Below, piece by piece: positions 15,890-24,468 of a stretch of DNA of 64,000 nucleotides (position 1 is its first letter; every line of letters starts with the position of its first letter). The notes under the pieces were generated by a model. It saw only the letters and a list, made by a program, of their open reading frames with translations, ran no database searches and was not told the origin of the DNA. The DNA lies in contig CAZNCJ010000002.1 of assembly GCA_964571595.1 (NCBI GenBank), positions 1 to 64,000 on the forward strand. Reading direction: 5' to 3'. Made by a program: the position numbers and the translations under genes. The stretch comes from CALCKU01 sp964571595. GTDB taxonomy: Bacteria > Pseudomonadota > Alphaproteobacteria > Caulobacterales > Maricaulaceae.

Positions 15890-17416
15890 ATGACCGTCCT
15901 GTTACCGCGCGATGAAAACGCGTCCCGTAACTCAGTGTCTAACTCTGGCGCTCCAAAGGCTGCGAAAGCAGGCAAGGGGGGCAAAGTTACACCACCAAAT
16001 TCCAATGTGATGTCCAAAACATCGCAATCTGATCGCGATATTGACACGCCTGTCATCGCAACCGCCAACACAGCTAAAGACAAAAAGCCGACCAAAAAGG
16101 TTTTTATCAAAACCTATGGCTGCCAGATGAATGTCTATGATAGTGAGCGCATGGCAGATGTGTTGGCCCCCATTGGCTACGGGCCTGTCGAAAGCCCCGA
16201 GGCGGCGGATCTGGTGATCCTCAATACGTGCCATATACGCGAAAAAGCGGCCGAGAAAGTCTATTCAGAGCTTGGCCGTATTCGCAAATATAAAGAAAAG
16301 AACAAACCTGATATGAAGGTCGCCGTGGCCGGCTGTGTTGCCCAAGCCGAGGGCGAGGAGATTATGCGCCGCGCCCCGGTTGTGGATATGGTGCTTGGCC
16401 CGCAGACCTATCATAAACTGCCTGAAATGATCGCACGTGTCACGCGCGAGACGGGTGATGTTCTCGAGACGGAATTTGACACGCTGGAAAAATTTGACGC
16501 CCTGCCAGAGACACGCCGCCCGAAAGGCTTTTCTGCCTTTCTAACCATCCAAGAAGGCTGTGATAAATTTTGTACCTTTTGTGTGGTGCCTTATACGCGC
16601 GGGGCGGAAGTTTCGCGGCCTGTCAACCAGATCGTGGCCGAGGCGCGCAGTCTGGCCGCCCAAGGCGTGCGCGAAATTACGCTTATCGGACAAAATGTAG
16701 ATGCCTATAGAGCCGACGGGCCGGACGGTACGTCTTGGGGTTTAGGCGAGCTGATCTCTCATATCGCGCTTATAGGCGGGGTGGAGCGGATACGGTTTAC
16801 CACCTCCCATCCGCGTGATATGGATGACGGCTTGATCGCGACATTGGGCGCGGAAAAAAAGCTCATGCCCTATTTGCATCTGCCGATACAGGCTGGTTCA
16901 GATAAAGTCTTGCGCGCGATGAACCGCGGTCATACCTACGCAGACTATAAGGTCCTTATCGAGAAAATCCGCACCGCCCGCCCTGATATTGCCTTGTCTG
17001 GGGATTTCATTGTCGGTTTTCCCGGTGAAACCGATTCTGATTTCGAGCAAACTATGAATTGCGTCGAGGAGATCGGCTATGCCAGCTCTTTCTCGTTTAA
17101 ATATTCCGTGCGTCCCGGCACGCCAGCTGCGAGCTTGGCCCGCCAAGTGCCAGAGGATGTCAAAGCCGCGCGTCTTATCCGTTTGCAAGATTTGTTATAT
17201 CATCAGCAAAAAGCCTTTAATGAGAGCCTGATCGGGAAGACCTTGGCTGTGCTGGTTGAAAATGGCGGCCGCGATGACGGGCAACTCTTTGGCCGCGCCC
17301 CTTATCTCCAAGGTACGCATTTTAATGGCCCTGAAAATCTCGTCGGTCAGATCGTCCCAGTCCTGATTACGGGTGCTGGGCGTAACTCGCTTAAGGGCCA
17401 ATGGAGTGGAGAGTGA
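15890..17416 (+). CDS. miaB: tRNA-2-methylthio-N6-dimethylallyladenosine synthase MiaB
   Basis: This radical-SAM methylthiotransferase adds a methylthio group to i6A37 in tRNA. N-terminal UPF0004 cysteines begin at C78 (KTYGCQMN), with the NTCHIREKA and AGCVAQ blocks. Radical-SAM cluster ligands are C224, C228 and C231 (GCDKFCTFC), and a TRAM domain ends the protein. At 508 residues it is longer than usual (about 440-475) because of a 70-residue polar Ser/Asn/Lys-rich leader. A promoter 50 bp upstream supports the long start, but the internal ATG at 16010 is an alternative. The next gene begins 4 bp after the stop. Confidence 0.94.
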   Translation: MTVLLPRDENASRNSVSNSGAPKAAKAGKGGKVTPPNSNVMSKTSQSDRDIDTPVIATANTAKDKKPTKKVFIKTYGCQMNVYDSERMADVLAPIGYGPVESPEAADLVILNTCHIREKAAEKVYSELGRIRKYKEKNKPDMKVAVAGCVAQAEGEEIMRRAPVVDMVLGPQTYHKLPEMIARVTRETGDVLETEFDTLEKFDALPETRRPKGFSAFLTIQEGCDKFCTFCVVPYTRGAEVSRPVNQIVAEARSLAAQGVREITLIGQNVDAYRADGPDGTSWGLGELISHIALIGGVERIRFTTSHPRDMDDGLIATLGAEKKLMPYLHLPIQAGSDKVLRAMNRGHTYADYKVLIEKIRTARPDIALSGDFIVGFPGETDSDFEQTMNCVEEIGYASSFSFKYSVRPGTPAASLARQVPEDVKAARLIRLQDLLYHQQKAFNESLIGKTLAVLVENGGRDDGQLFGRAPYLQGTHFNGPENLVGQIVPVLITGAGRNSLKGQWSGE

Positions 17417-17420
17417 ATTT

Positions 17421-17810
17421 ATGACAAAAATGCCTATACCCTTAGTCACGAATGACGGCGCCGGGGCGTCCGTTTTTGCTCAAAGCGAGATAGAGCTAAC
17501 GGGAGAGATGACACGCTATTTGTCAGATCAAATCGGGGCGGTGAATTTTCGTCTTCGGGAAAGTCACGGGTATAAATCAGATTATCATTGCGCGGGGGAC
17601 CCCACATTATTGATCGTGCTTTCTGGCCAAATTCGTATTGAGCTTGTCTCGGGAGAGGACAGGGTTTTTAAGGCTGGCGATCTTTATGTGGCACAAGACT
17701 ATATTCAGGACGGCGTTGCATTTGATAGAACCATACACGGTCACCGGGCCGAGCAGATAGGTGATACACCCTACCGGGCCGTCCATATAAAATTGCAAGA
17801 ACGCCTTTAA
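17421..17810 (+). CDS. Cupin-like domain protein, unknown
   Basis: The product has 129 residues from the ATG at 17421, preceded by GGAGTGGAGAG at the end of miaB. It reads as a single small beta-barrel of cupin type: a strand with NFRLRESHG, then DPTLLIVLSGQIRIEL and AGDLYVAQDYIQDG. No substrate site was recognised. It starts 4 bp after miaB and is probably in the same transcript. I do not know its function. Confidence 0.65.
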   Translation: MTKMPIPLVTNDGAGASVFAQSEIELTGEMTRYLSDQIGAVNFRLRESHGYKSDYHCAGDPTLLIVLSGQIRIELVSGEDRVFKAGDLYVAQDYIQDGVAFDRTIHGHRAEQIGDTPYRAVHIKLQERL

Positions 17811-17897
17811 GTCCACCCCAGAAGGGACCAGCCTAGACCTTCAACCTGTTTCGCGATATTCAGTTACTATGCAGACCTTCATTGGCGATAAGCCCTC

Positions 17898-18311
17898 ATG
17901 ACCCTTGCTTTTATATGCTACGCTCTGGCCACGGCTTTCGTTCTTTTAATGGGCCTTGTCTATGCGTTTAAATCCAGCCTGATGCCCTACCACATGCAAG
18001 CTATGGAACGTCAGTGGGAGGACATAGAGCCAAAATTGCGTTTCATGCTAAAGGTCTTATTTAACGGCGGCGGTTTCTTTGGTCTCTCGACAGGTCTGTT
18101 CATGCTCGTCTTATTGCTGATACCTTTTAAGGCGGGGGCGGCTTGGGCAGGCTATGCCATTGGCGGGATTGGTCTGGTCGGTGCGCTGCCATTAACCCGT
18201 ATCGTCTATCAGGTTAAGAAGAACACGGCAGGTAACCCCCCGCTTTTAGCCATGCTTATTCTCAATCTCTTGCTTATAGCCGGTTTGGCTTTTTCTATAC
18301 TGGGTTATTGA
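17898..18311 (+). CDS. Four-helix membrane protein, unknown
   Basis: The 137-residue product has four hydrophobic stretches (about 3-24, 55-75, 82-98 and 112-134) and a conserved-looking MPYHMQAMERQWEDIEP between the first and second. I recall similar short membrane proteins in proteobacteria but no assigned role. It lies between the cupin gene and phoH. Confidence 0.65.
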   Translation: MTLAFICYALATAFVLLMGLVYAFKSSLMPYHMQAMERQWEDIEPKLRFMLKVLFNGGGFFGLSTGLFMLVLLLIPFKAGAAWAGYAIGGIGLVGALPLTRIVYQVKKNTAGNPPLLAMLILNLLLIAGLAFSILGY

Positions 18312-18360
18312 GTGTATTTGCCATTGGCACAGACGGTTTGAAGGGCTAGGTAGCTATTAT

Positions 18361-19332
18361 ATGAGTAAACAAACCGATATTTTAGAATTTGATGATCCTG
18401 ATCTGGTGCGCAAATTATGCGGGGCGGGTCATGCTCATCTCGCCCTCATCGAGGAGGCGCTTGATGTCTATGTCGAGGCGCCGGGTTCTAGTGTGCATAT
18501 TAATGGGGATACGCCTTCGCGCGCGCGCGCCGGAGAGCTGATCCGTGAGATTTATCAACGCCTAGAGCGCGGCTGGCCGTGCGGGGCTTCTGACATCAGG
18601 GCTTTGATAAAGGCGATGGGTAAAGGTCAAGTCAAAGCCGCAGCTGTAGACGCGATAATTCCGTTTCCGCGCCGCGCCCCGATTGTGCCTAAAACACCGC
18701 GTCAGGAAAAATTTATTCATGCCTTACGCGATGAAACTATAATATTCGGCGTGGGGCCAGCGGGTACGGGGAAAACCTTTCTGGCAACTGCGCACGGGGC
18801 TTCCCTGCTGGCGCGCGGCGAGGTCGCCAAATTTATTGCGTGTCGTCCGGCTGTCGAGGCGGGGGAAAGACTTGGCTTCCTGCCCGGTGATCTAAACGAG
18901 AAGGTCGATCCTTATATGCAGCCGATCTGGGACGCGTTGCATATGGTTTTAGGACGTGATGAGGTCGAGCGCCGCAGGGCGGCTGGCGATATTGAAGTTG
19001 CACCTCTGGCCTTTATGCGCGGGCGGACATTATCGGATGCTTTTGTCGTGATCGACGAGGCTCAAAACGCAACCATACCGCAAATGAAAATGGTCTTAAC
19101 CCGACTGGGCGAGCGGGCAAAATATGCCGTCACAGGCGATCCGACACAATCTGATCTGCCCCGCGGGGTGACATCCGGTCTGGCCCATGCCCTCAAGATT
19201 TTGAAAAATATAAAAGGTATTTCGCAGATCGAATTTCTTGCCTCTGATGTTGTGCGCCATCCTTTGGTTGGTAAAATTGTCAATGCTTATGAAAAAGATG
19301 CCAAGACCGCCCTTGGTAAACCGGACGGTTAA
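18361..19332 (+). CDS. phoH: PhoH family ATPase
   Basis: The 323-residue product has an N-terminal KH-like region and a C-terminal P-loop ATPase. Walker A is GPAGTGKT at about 131-138 and Walker B is AFVVIDEAQN, followed by TGDPTQSDLP. PhoH is thought to act on RNA. phoH-ybeY-corC-lnt is a conserved alphaproteobacterial cluster. ybeY starts 29 bp downstream. Confidence 0.95.
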   Translation: MSKQTDILEFDDPDLVRKLCGAGHAHLALIEEALDVYVEAPGSSVHINGDTPSRARAGELIREIYQRLERGWPCGASDIRALIKAMGKGQVKAAAVDAIIPFPRRAPIVPKTPRQEKFIHALRDETIIFGVGPAGTGKTFLATAHGASLLARGEVAKFIACRPAVEAGERLGFLPGDLNEKVDPYMQPIWDALHMVLGRDEVERRRAAGDIEVAPLAFMRGRTLSDAFVVIDEAQNATIPQMKMVLTRLGERAKYAVTGDPTQSDLPRGVTSGLAHALKILKNIKGISQIEFLASDVVRHPLVGKIVNAYEKDAKTALGKPDG

Positions 19333-19361
19333 AGGGTAGTATAGATAGGACATTTAATTCC

Positions 19362-19868
19362 TTGTCTTTACATATTGATATCACTGTAATGGAGCCCCGC
19401 TGGTCGGATGTTTTGCCCGAGCTTGAAACCGGGTTTGAGAAAGCGCGCGTGGCTATTTTGGAGGCGCTTAATGTGCCAGACCAAGGAGAGTTGAGTGTCG
19501 CCCTTATGAACGACCTTGGTATTCAGGCGCTTAATAAAGCCTATCGGGGCAAGGATAAAGCGACCAATGTATTGTCTTTCCCCGTAATAAAGCCGCGTGA
19601 AGGGGCGGGCATACCGCAAGACCAGAACGAGCATCCGGCTTTGCTTCTGGGCGATATTGTACTGGCATATGAGACAATACTGCGCGAAGCTGATGATAAA
19701 TCCGTGTCATTTTTGGCGCATTGTTTGCACCTATTTGTGCATGGGTTTTTACATTTACTAGGCTATGATCACGATACAGACGCCAAGGCCGAGAGCATGG
19801 AGGCCCTTGAGATTGACCTCTTAGAAGGCTTAGGCATTGACAATCCCTATGAAATTAATAGGCCTTAA
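19362..19868 (+). CDS. ybeY: Endoribonuclease / 16S rRNA maturation factor YbeY
   Basis: The 168-residue product carries the zinc motif HGFLHLLGYDH (H127, H131, H137). It acts in 16S rRNA 3' maturation and ribosome quality control in the cytosol. The start codon is TTG at 19362, with an AGGA about 12 bp upstream; no ATG gives the conserved N-terminus. The conserved LNKAYRGKDKATNVLSFP block is present. corC follows within 3 bp. Confidence 0.95.
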   Translation: MSLHIDITVMEPRWSDVLPELETGFEKARVAILEALNVPDQGELSVALMNDLGIQALNKAYRGKDKATNVLSFPVIKPREGAGIPQDQNEHPALLLGDIVLAYETILREADDKSVSFLAHCLHLFVHGFLHLLGYDHDTDAKAESMEALEIDLLEGLGIDNPYEINRP

Positions 19869-19870
19869 GC

Positions 19871-20773
19871 ATGGAGGGTTCCTCGGAAAAGATGTCTTGG
19901 ATTAAAAAGCTGTTTGGCGGCGCAGATGAAGTTGAGCTTTCAGAGGGTGGCAAAATAGGCCTTAAATCTGGCAAAGCTGCTATTAAAGCTAAAGAGAGCA
20001 TGATCAGCGCGGCTGAAGAATTTCAGCATTTACGTGTCGAAGACGTAATGGTGCCTCGGGCCGATATTGTCGCTACAGAAAATATTGCCAGCCTAAAACA
20101 GCTCTCCACCGCCTTTAAGGATGCAGGCCATTCACGCCTGCCCGTTTATAAGGGCACATTGGATGATCCTATGGGCATGGTGCATATCAAGGATTTGCTG
20201 CCCTTTTTATTATTTGATGCCAAAGGGCGGGGGGCTAAAAAATATCCGGAAAAGCAGGTAATTTCACAAATCCTCAGACCGGTTATTTATGTCCCGCCTT
20301 CAATGTTGGCCCAAGACCTGCTGACGCGGATGCAGGCTCACCGTATTCATATGGCCATTGTGGTTGACGAATATGGCGGTACGGACGGGCTTGTGACGCT
20401 CGAAGACCTGGTTGAGCCTATCGTCGGTGATATTGAAGATGAGCATGATGATGCCGAGCCGGAAGTTATGAAAACTACTGAACAAGGCGGGAAAGCGGTC
20501 TGGGAAGCGGATGCGCGTATTACCATTGATGATTTTGAAGAAGCCTTGGGCCGTGATTTTGCAACAGCCGATGAGGAAGATGACGTTGATACTCTGGGCG
20601 GTCTGGTCTTTACACTTGCCGGGCGTGTGCCTGAACGCGGGGAGGTGATCCGCCATCCTGACGGGGTTGAGTTTGAAGTCATTGATGCGGATCCGCGCCG
20701 GGTCAAGCGCCTTAAAATCCGTGTCGCTTCAGGCGCTGCCACCGCACGCGATACCACTCATAAGCCCAGCTGA
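19871..20773 (+). CDS. corC: CBS-domain hemolysin-type protein CorC
   Basis: The 300-residue cytosolic protein has two CBS domains (about 55-180, with RVEDVMVPRADIVA and MAIVVDEYGGTDGLVTLEDLVEPIVGDI) and a C-terminal CorC_HlyC/transporter-associated domain (about 210-290). It lacks the membrane DUF21 part, as is usual for CorC. The role is linked to magnesium and cobalt homeostasis. Starts at 19871 and 19901 are both possible; the second gives MSWIKKLFGG. lnt follows 9 bp later. Confidence 0.9.
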   Translation: MEGSSEKMSWIKKLFGGADEVELSEGGKIGLKSGKAAIKAKESMISAAEEFQHLRVEDVMVPRADIVATENIASLKQLSTAFKDAGHSRLPVYKGTLDDPMGMVHIKDLLPFLLFDAKGRGAKKYPEKQVISQILRPVIYVPPSMLAQDLLTRMQAHRIHMAIVVDEYGGTDGLVTLEDLVEPIVGDIEDEHDDAEPEVMKTTEQGGKAVWEADARITIDDFEEALGRDFATADEEDDVDTLGGLVFTLAGRVPERGEVIRHPDGVEFEVIDADPRRVKRLKIRVASGAATARDTTHKPS

Positions 20774-20782
20774 CGTATAAGG

Positions 20783-22441
20783 GTGAGCACGCAGTCCCAT
20801 ATTAAAGATATTGCGGGAAATGAAAATCCGGTGAGTTGGCCGCTTTACACGCTTTTGACAGTGCGAGGTTGGCGAGGGCGGATACTGGATATTGCTTTGG
20901 GAGCTTTGGCGGTTTTAGGTCAAGCGCCGTTCCATTTGTGGGGCGTTATGCTGATCGTCTTGGCGCTTTTAAAGCTAAGGCTGGATTATATGCGTTTGGA
21001 AGAGGGCCGGCCGGCCGGCCGTGCCTTTTATATTGCTGGACGGTTTGGCTTTGGTTATTTTCTTTTCGGCCTGTTCTGGATTGGCTCTGCCTTTATCGCC
21101 AGAGGCCCCGCCTTTATCCCCCTCATGCCACCCATGATTATAGGACTGGCTTTATTATTGGCCCTGTTTTGGGCCGTAGCAGGCTATTTTTATAAAGGCT
21201 CACGGCTCGGAGCTTTTGGTTCAGCCATTGCTTTTACGGCCTTGTTTAGTTTGGCCGAATTTGGGCGGGGCCATATTTTATCGGGCTTGCCATGGAATTT
21301 GACGGGCTATATATTTCCCGCAGGTGGGCAAATCTCTCAAAATGCTGCTTATATCGGAGTTTACGGGCTGACATGTCTGGTCTTTCTTATCTCGGCCGCG
21401 CTTTCATCCATCGTTTTCGCGCGCCGTAAACCGCGCTTGATCTGGGGGCCCGTTCTGGCGTGCGGACTTATCTTAGCTTTGTTTGTAAGTGGTCAAGCCC
21501 GTCTTTCGGGGGCAAAGATTAACTATGTGGACGGGGTGAAGCTGCGGATTGCGCAAGTGCCATTTGATCAAAAGGATAAGCTGGACGCGCAAAAATCCGT
21601 TGAGATCGTCAATCAATTCCTTGAAGTGTCTTTACGTGACGGGCTGGGGGATATTAGTCATATTATATGGCCCGAAGGGGCGGTTAACGGGCTTGTCTTA
21701 CGCAATAGGTCGCTCATCGCCAGTTTTGGCCAAGCCTTGATCGCGCGTACGCCAGAGCCGCCCGTCTGGCTTTTGCAGACCTTACGTCATGAACAAAAAC
21801 CTTTTGAGAGTGATGACGAGGCCACGCGTGTTGTGGACCAGTATTATAACAGTTCAGCTGCTATTACATTTGATGGTCAAGGCAATGCCCAATTAGCCGC
21901 GTTTAGCGATAAGTCCAAATTAGTGCCTTTTGGAGAATTTATACCGGGCGGTAAATTGGCAGAACGGCTCGGCTTTAAAACACTATCTACTGTTTTAGCT
22001 TCTCTTAGCCCGGGCCAACAAAAAGAGAATTCTGACTATCCGGGACTGCCCCGCGTGAGCGCGCAAATTTGCTACGAAATTATTTTTCCGGGCCTGACCC
22101 CGCGCTCCAAAACCGCGCCGGCTCAGTGGATATTAAATCAATCAAATGATGCGTGGTATGGGCGCTCAATTGGGCCGCACCAACATTTCAATCAAGCCCG
22201 TTACCGGGCTATAGAAGAGGGGCTTCCCCTCATTAGAGCGGCCTCAAATGGTCTATCTGGCGCAGTTGACCCCTATGGTCGGGTACTCAAACAAGCTGGG
22301 GCACGTGAAAATATCGCCTTAGACGTGCGTTTGCCCAAATCAATAAAGCCTGTAGTAGAAATATCCGTGATATCAATTTTTCTTCTCTTGATAATTTTAT
22401 TCTTCTCAATACTATATGCAAGGGATGGGAAGGGCTATTGA
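20783..22441 (+). CDS. lnt: Apolipoprotein N-acyltransferase
   Basis: The 552-residue enzyme adds the third acyl chain to lipoproteins. It has an N-terminal membrane part (about eight helices to residue 240), then a nitrilase domain with the catalytic triad E298 (WPEGA), K377 (DKSKLVPFGEF, where K379 replaces the usual His) and C430 (QICYE). A last membrane helix ends the protein. It opens with GTG after a TAAGGG ribosome site. It would mature the lipoproteins encoded in this window, such as the M48 protease and LptM. Confidence 0.95.
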   Translation: MSTQSHIKDIAGNENPVSWPLYTLLTVRGWRGRILDIALGALAVLGQAPFHLWGVMLIVLALLKLRLDYMRLEEGRPAGRAFYIAGRFGFGYFLFGLFWIGSAFIARGPAFIPLMPPMIIGLALLLALFWAVAGYFYKGSRLGAFGSAIAFTALFSLAEFGRGHILSGLPWNLTGYIFPAGGQISQNAAYIGVYGLTCLVFLISAALSSIVFARRKPRLIWGPVLACGLILALFVSGQARLSGAKINYVDGVKLRIAQVPFDQKDKLDAQKSVEIVNQFLEVSLRDGLGDISHIIWPEGAVNGLVLRNRSLIASFGQALIARTPEPPVWLLQTLRHEQKPFESDDEATRVVDQYYNSSAAITFDGQGNAQLAAFSDKSKLVPFGEFIPGGKLAERLGFKTLSTVLASLSPGQQKENSDYPGLPRVSAQICYEIIFPGLTPRSKTAPAQWILNQSNDAWYGRSIGPHQHFNQARYRAIEEGLPLIRAASNGLSGAVDPYGRVLKQAGARENIALDVRLPKSIKPVVEISVISIFLLLIILFFSILYARDGKGY

Positions 22442-22516
22442 ACTGATAGTCTAAATTAAACTGTTCTGTACAAAGGTGGGGGGCACCGAAGCACCGAACA
22501 TTACAGAGGATGAAAA

Positions 22517-22939
22517 ATGAAATCCAAACATGCACCGCGGTCTCCGAACCCGGTCGATATTCATGTGGGAACACGCGTAAGACTTAGACGACAAATTTTA
22601 AAAATGAGCCAAGAAAAACTTGGTGACAGTCTGGGTGTGACGTTTCAACAAGTGCAAAAATATGAACGCGGTTCAAACCGCGTTGGCGCAAGCCGTCTAT
22701 GGAAGATGTCTCAGGTTTTAGAAGTACCTGTGGCCTTCTTCTTTGAGGGCTTGGGTGAAAAAATGCAAAGTCTTGAATTTGCAGAAAATGATCAAATGCC
22801 TATTGTATATGATTTTATAAACAGCTCGGACGGTGTCGCTTTGGCCACGGCTGTTTCAAAAATCAAAAGCAAGGCTGTGCGTCGTAAAATTCTTGAACTT
22901 GCCAGATCTCTGGCCAAGGATGATGCTGAAGACGAATAG
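22517..22939 (+). CDS. XRE family transcriptional regulator
   Basis: The 140-residue product has a helix-turn-helix (about 17-72: RVRLRRQILKMSQEKLGDSL, VTFQQVQKYERGSNR) followed by a short C-terminal helix domain. It matches the conserved alphaproteobacterial XRE gene found between lnt and metK/trmB. GAGG precedes the ATG by 7 bp. Target genes are not known. metK, which often follows, is absent here. Confidence 0.9.
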   Translation: MKSKHAPRSPNPVDIHVGTRVRLRRQILKMSQEKLGDSLGVTFQQVQKYERGSNRVGASRLWKMSQVLEVPVAFFFEGLGEKMQSLEFAENDQMPIVYDFINSSDGVALATAVSKIKSKAVRRKILELARSLAKDDAEDE

Positions 22940-22987
22940 ATAGAGATTTTATCTTTACAGGATTTATTTTGCGGCTATTGAAAAGGC

Positions 22988-23686
22988 GTGTCCTTTACGC
23001 CGCCGCATTCACAACGCCTATATGGTCGCGCCAAGGGTCGCCCTTTAAGCGCGGCCCAAAAGGCGTTGATGGACGATGTTTATCCAAAAATTGCGATAGA
23101 TAAATCCTGTCTGGAAAAGAACGTCCACAATCCCGCTCCCGGCGGAGGGGAAAAGCTGGTGCCTATCTGGTTGGAAATCGGTTTTGGCGGTGCTGAACAT
23201 TTATTGTGGCAGGCGGCAAATCATCCAGATGTAACCTTGTTTGGTGCAGAGCCGTTCTTAAATGGTGTGGCCAAAGCCGTGCTGGGGGTTCAGAGAGAAA
23301 ATCTGTCCAATGTGCGGCTCTATCACGGAGATGCACGTGATATTACGGCCCAAATGCCCGATGGGTGTTTGGAGCGTGTTTTTGTGCTTTTTCCGGACCC
23401 TTGGCCAAAAGTGCGGCATAGAAAACGCCGGATTTTATCTGCCGAATTTATTGCCGAAATTCACCGCCTTTTAAAACCAGGCGGGGAATTTCGTTTTGCC
23501 AGCGATATTATTGATTATGTTGACTGGACGCTCACACGTCTATGGGCGCATGGCGGGTTTGCATGGTCGGGTAAACACATGTCTGACTGGCGCGAAAGAC
23601 TTGCTGATTGGCCCTCAACCCGCTATCTGGAAAAGGCCTTGCGCGAAGGCCGTAAGGGGCATTTTTTCTCTTTTGAGCGTCTTTGA
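22988..23686 (+). CDS. trmB: tRNA (guanine-N7-)-methyltransferase TrmB
   Basis: The 232-residue SAM-dependent methyltransferase makes m7G46 in tRNA. Family marks are the SAM loop LEIGFGGAEHLL (near 60), FPDPWPKVRHRKRRI (near 138) and the GGEFRFASDIIDYVDW block. The start is GTG at 22988, directly behind AAAGG. It follows the XRE gene by 48 bp. Confidence 0.94.
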   Translation: MSFTPPHSQRLYGRAKGRPLSAAQKALMDDVYPKIAIDKSCLEKNVHNPAPGGGEKLVPIWLEIGFGGAEHLLWQAANHPDVTLFGAEPFLNGVAKAVLGVQRENLSNVRLYHGDARDITAQMPDGCLERVFVLFPDPWPKVRHRKRRILSAEFIAEIHRLLKPGGEFRFASDIIDYVDWTLTRLWAHGGFAWSGKHMSDWRERLADWPSTRYLEKALREGRKGHFFSFERL

Positions 23687-23744
23687 AATTCGTCTCGATG
23701 GGCAAGCCTGCTAAAGGCAATATAAAGGCACTTTGCAAAAAGGC

Positions 23745-23773
23745 TTGCCAAGAGAGATTTAGAGGCCTATACG
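23745..23773 (+). promoter_or_regulatory. Promoter of the rimP-nusA-infB operon
   Basis: TTGCCA (23745-23750) and TATACG (23768-23773) are separated by exactly 17 bases. The -10 matches that of the predicted ffh promoter (TATACG at 39285-39290). The start would fall near 23780, about 100 bases before rimP. Confidence 0.6.
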
Positions 23774-23791
23774 GCTCTTAATTATTCGCCT

Positions 23792-23839
23792 CCGGCACAG
23801 GATGCTGGCAGAGCGACCCTCAGCGAGGGTCGTTTTTTT
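23792..23839 (+). terminator. Terminator-like attenuator in the rimP leader
   Basis: CGACCCT (23814-23820) and AGGGTCG (23826-23832) form a stem with a CAGCG loop, followed by seven Ts (23833-23839): a textbook intrinsic terminator. Just before it CCGGCA (23792-23797) pairs with TGCTGG (23803-23808). Because a promoter sits about 40 bases upstream and rimP starts 45 bases downstream, it may act as an attenuator of the nusA operon, release a short RNA of about 60 bases, or simply end trmB transcripts. Confidence 0.8.
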
Positions 23840-23883
23840 ATTGCCAAAATCTTGCGTCTCTGAGGCCGGGTTTTGGAATTGGA

Positions 23884-24459
23884 ATGAAAACGAAAACGGA
23901 AATAGACAAGCGGATCTTGATGATCATTGAGCCTATAGCCAAAGATATCGGTTATAAAGTCGTGCGTGTGCGTGTGATGTCAGGCAAGCGGTCCATTGTG
24001 CAGATCATGGCTGAACGATTTTCTGACGGCCAAATGGGGATTGATGATTGCGCCGAGCTTTCACGCGCGGCCTCATCCATATTAGAGGTCGAGGACCCGC
24101 TTCATGACGCCTATGTGCTTGAGGTTTCCTCACCCGGGCTTGAACGTCCCCTCACGGATTTAAGCGATTTCGAGACTTATGAAGGCCATCTTGCGCGCAT
24201 AGAGCTGGATCGTTTGGTCGAGGGCCGTAAGCGCTTTCGGGGTATTCTGGCCGGCACGACGGATGGCGATATTGATATTGATTTGGACGGCGAGAGCGAG
24301 ACAACACAAATCCCGTTTGACTGGATAGCAGATGCCAAACTTTTAATTACTGACGCCCTGATTGAGGCTGGCCAAAAAGCTAGAGCCGCCTTAGCCGAGA
24401 CGTCACTCCCACCTGATTTGAATAGAAACCCAACCGATACTCACAGGAAACGGAAATAG
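23884..24459 (+). CDS. rimP: Ribosome maturation factor RimP
   Basis: The 191-residue product assists 30S assembly. The N-terminal domain has VVRVRVMSGKRSIVQIMAE and the DDCAELSRAASSILEVEDP block with LEVSSPGLERPL at about 80-92; an SH3-like C-terminal domain follows. The long tail after residue 165 is polar. rimP-nusA-ylxR-infB-rbfA is the classic operon and the genes are packed within 10-110 bp. Confidence 0.95.
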   Translation: MKTKTEIDKRILMIIEPIAKDIGYKVVRVRVMSGKRSIVQIMAERFSDGQMGIDDCAELSRAASSILEVEDPLHDAYVLEVSSPGLERPLTDLSDFETYEGHLARIELDRLVEGRKRFRGILAGTTDGDIDIDLDGESETTQIPFDWIADAKLLITDALIEAGQKARAALAETSLPPDLNRNPTDTHRKRK

Positions 24460-24468
24460 GAGATAATT

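Noticed and set aside
22940..22987. SAM riboswitch near the missing metK
   Set aside because: The 48-bp gap shows no stem structure or conserved SAM-II-like pattern.
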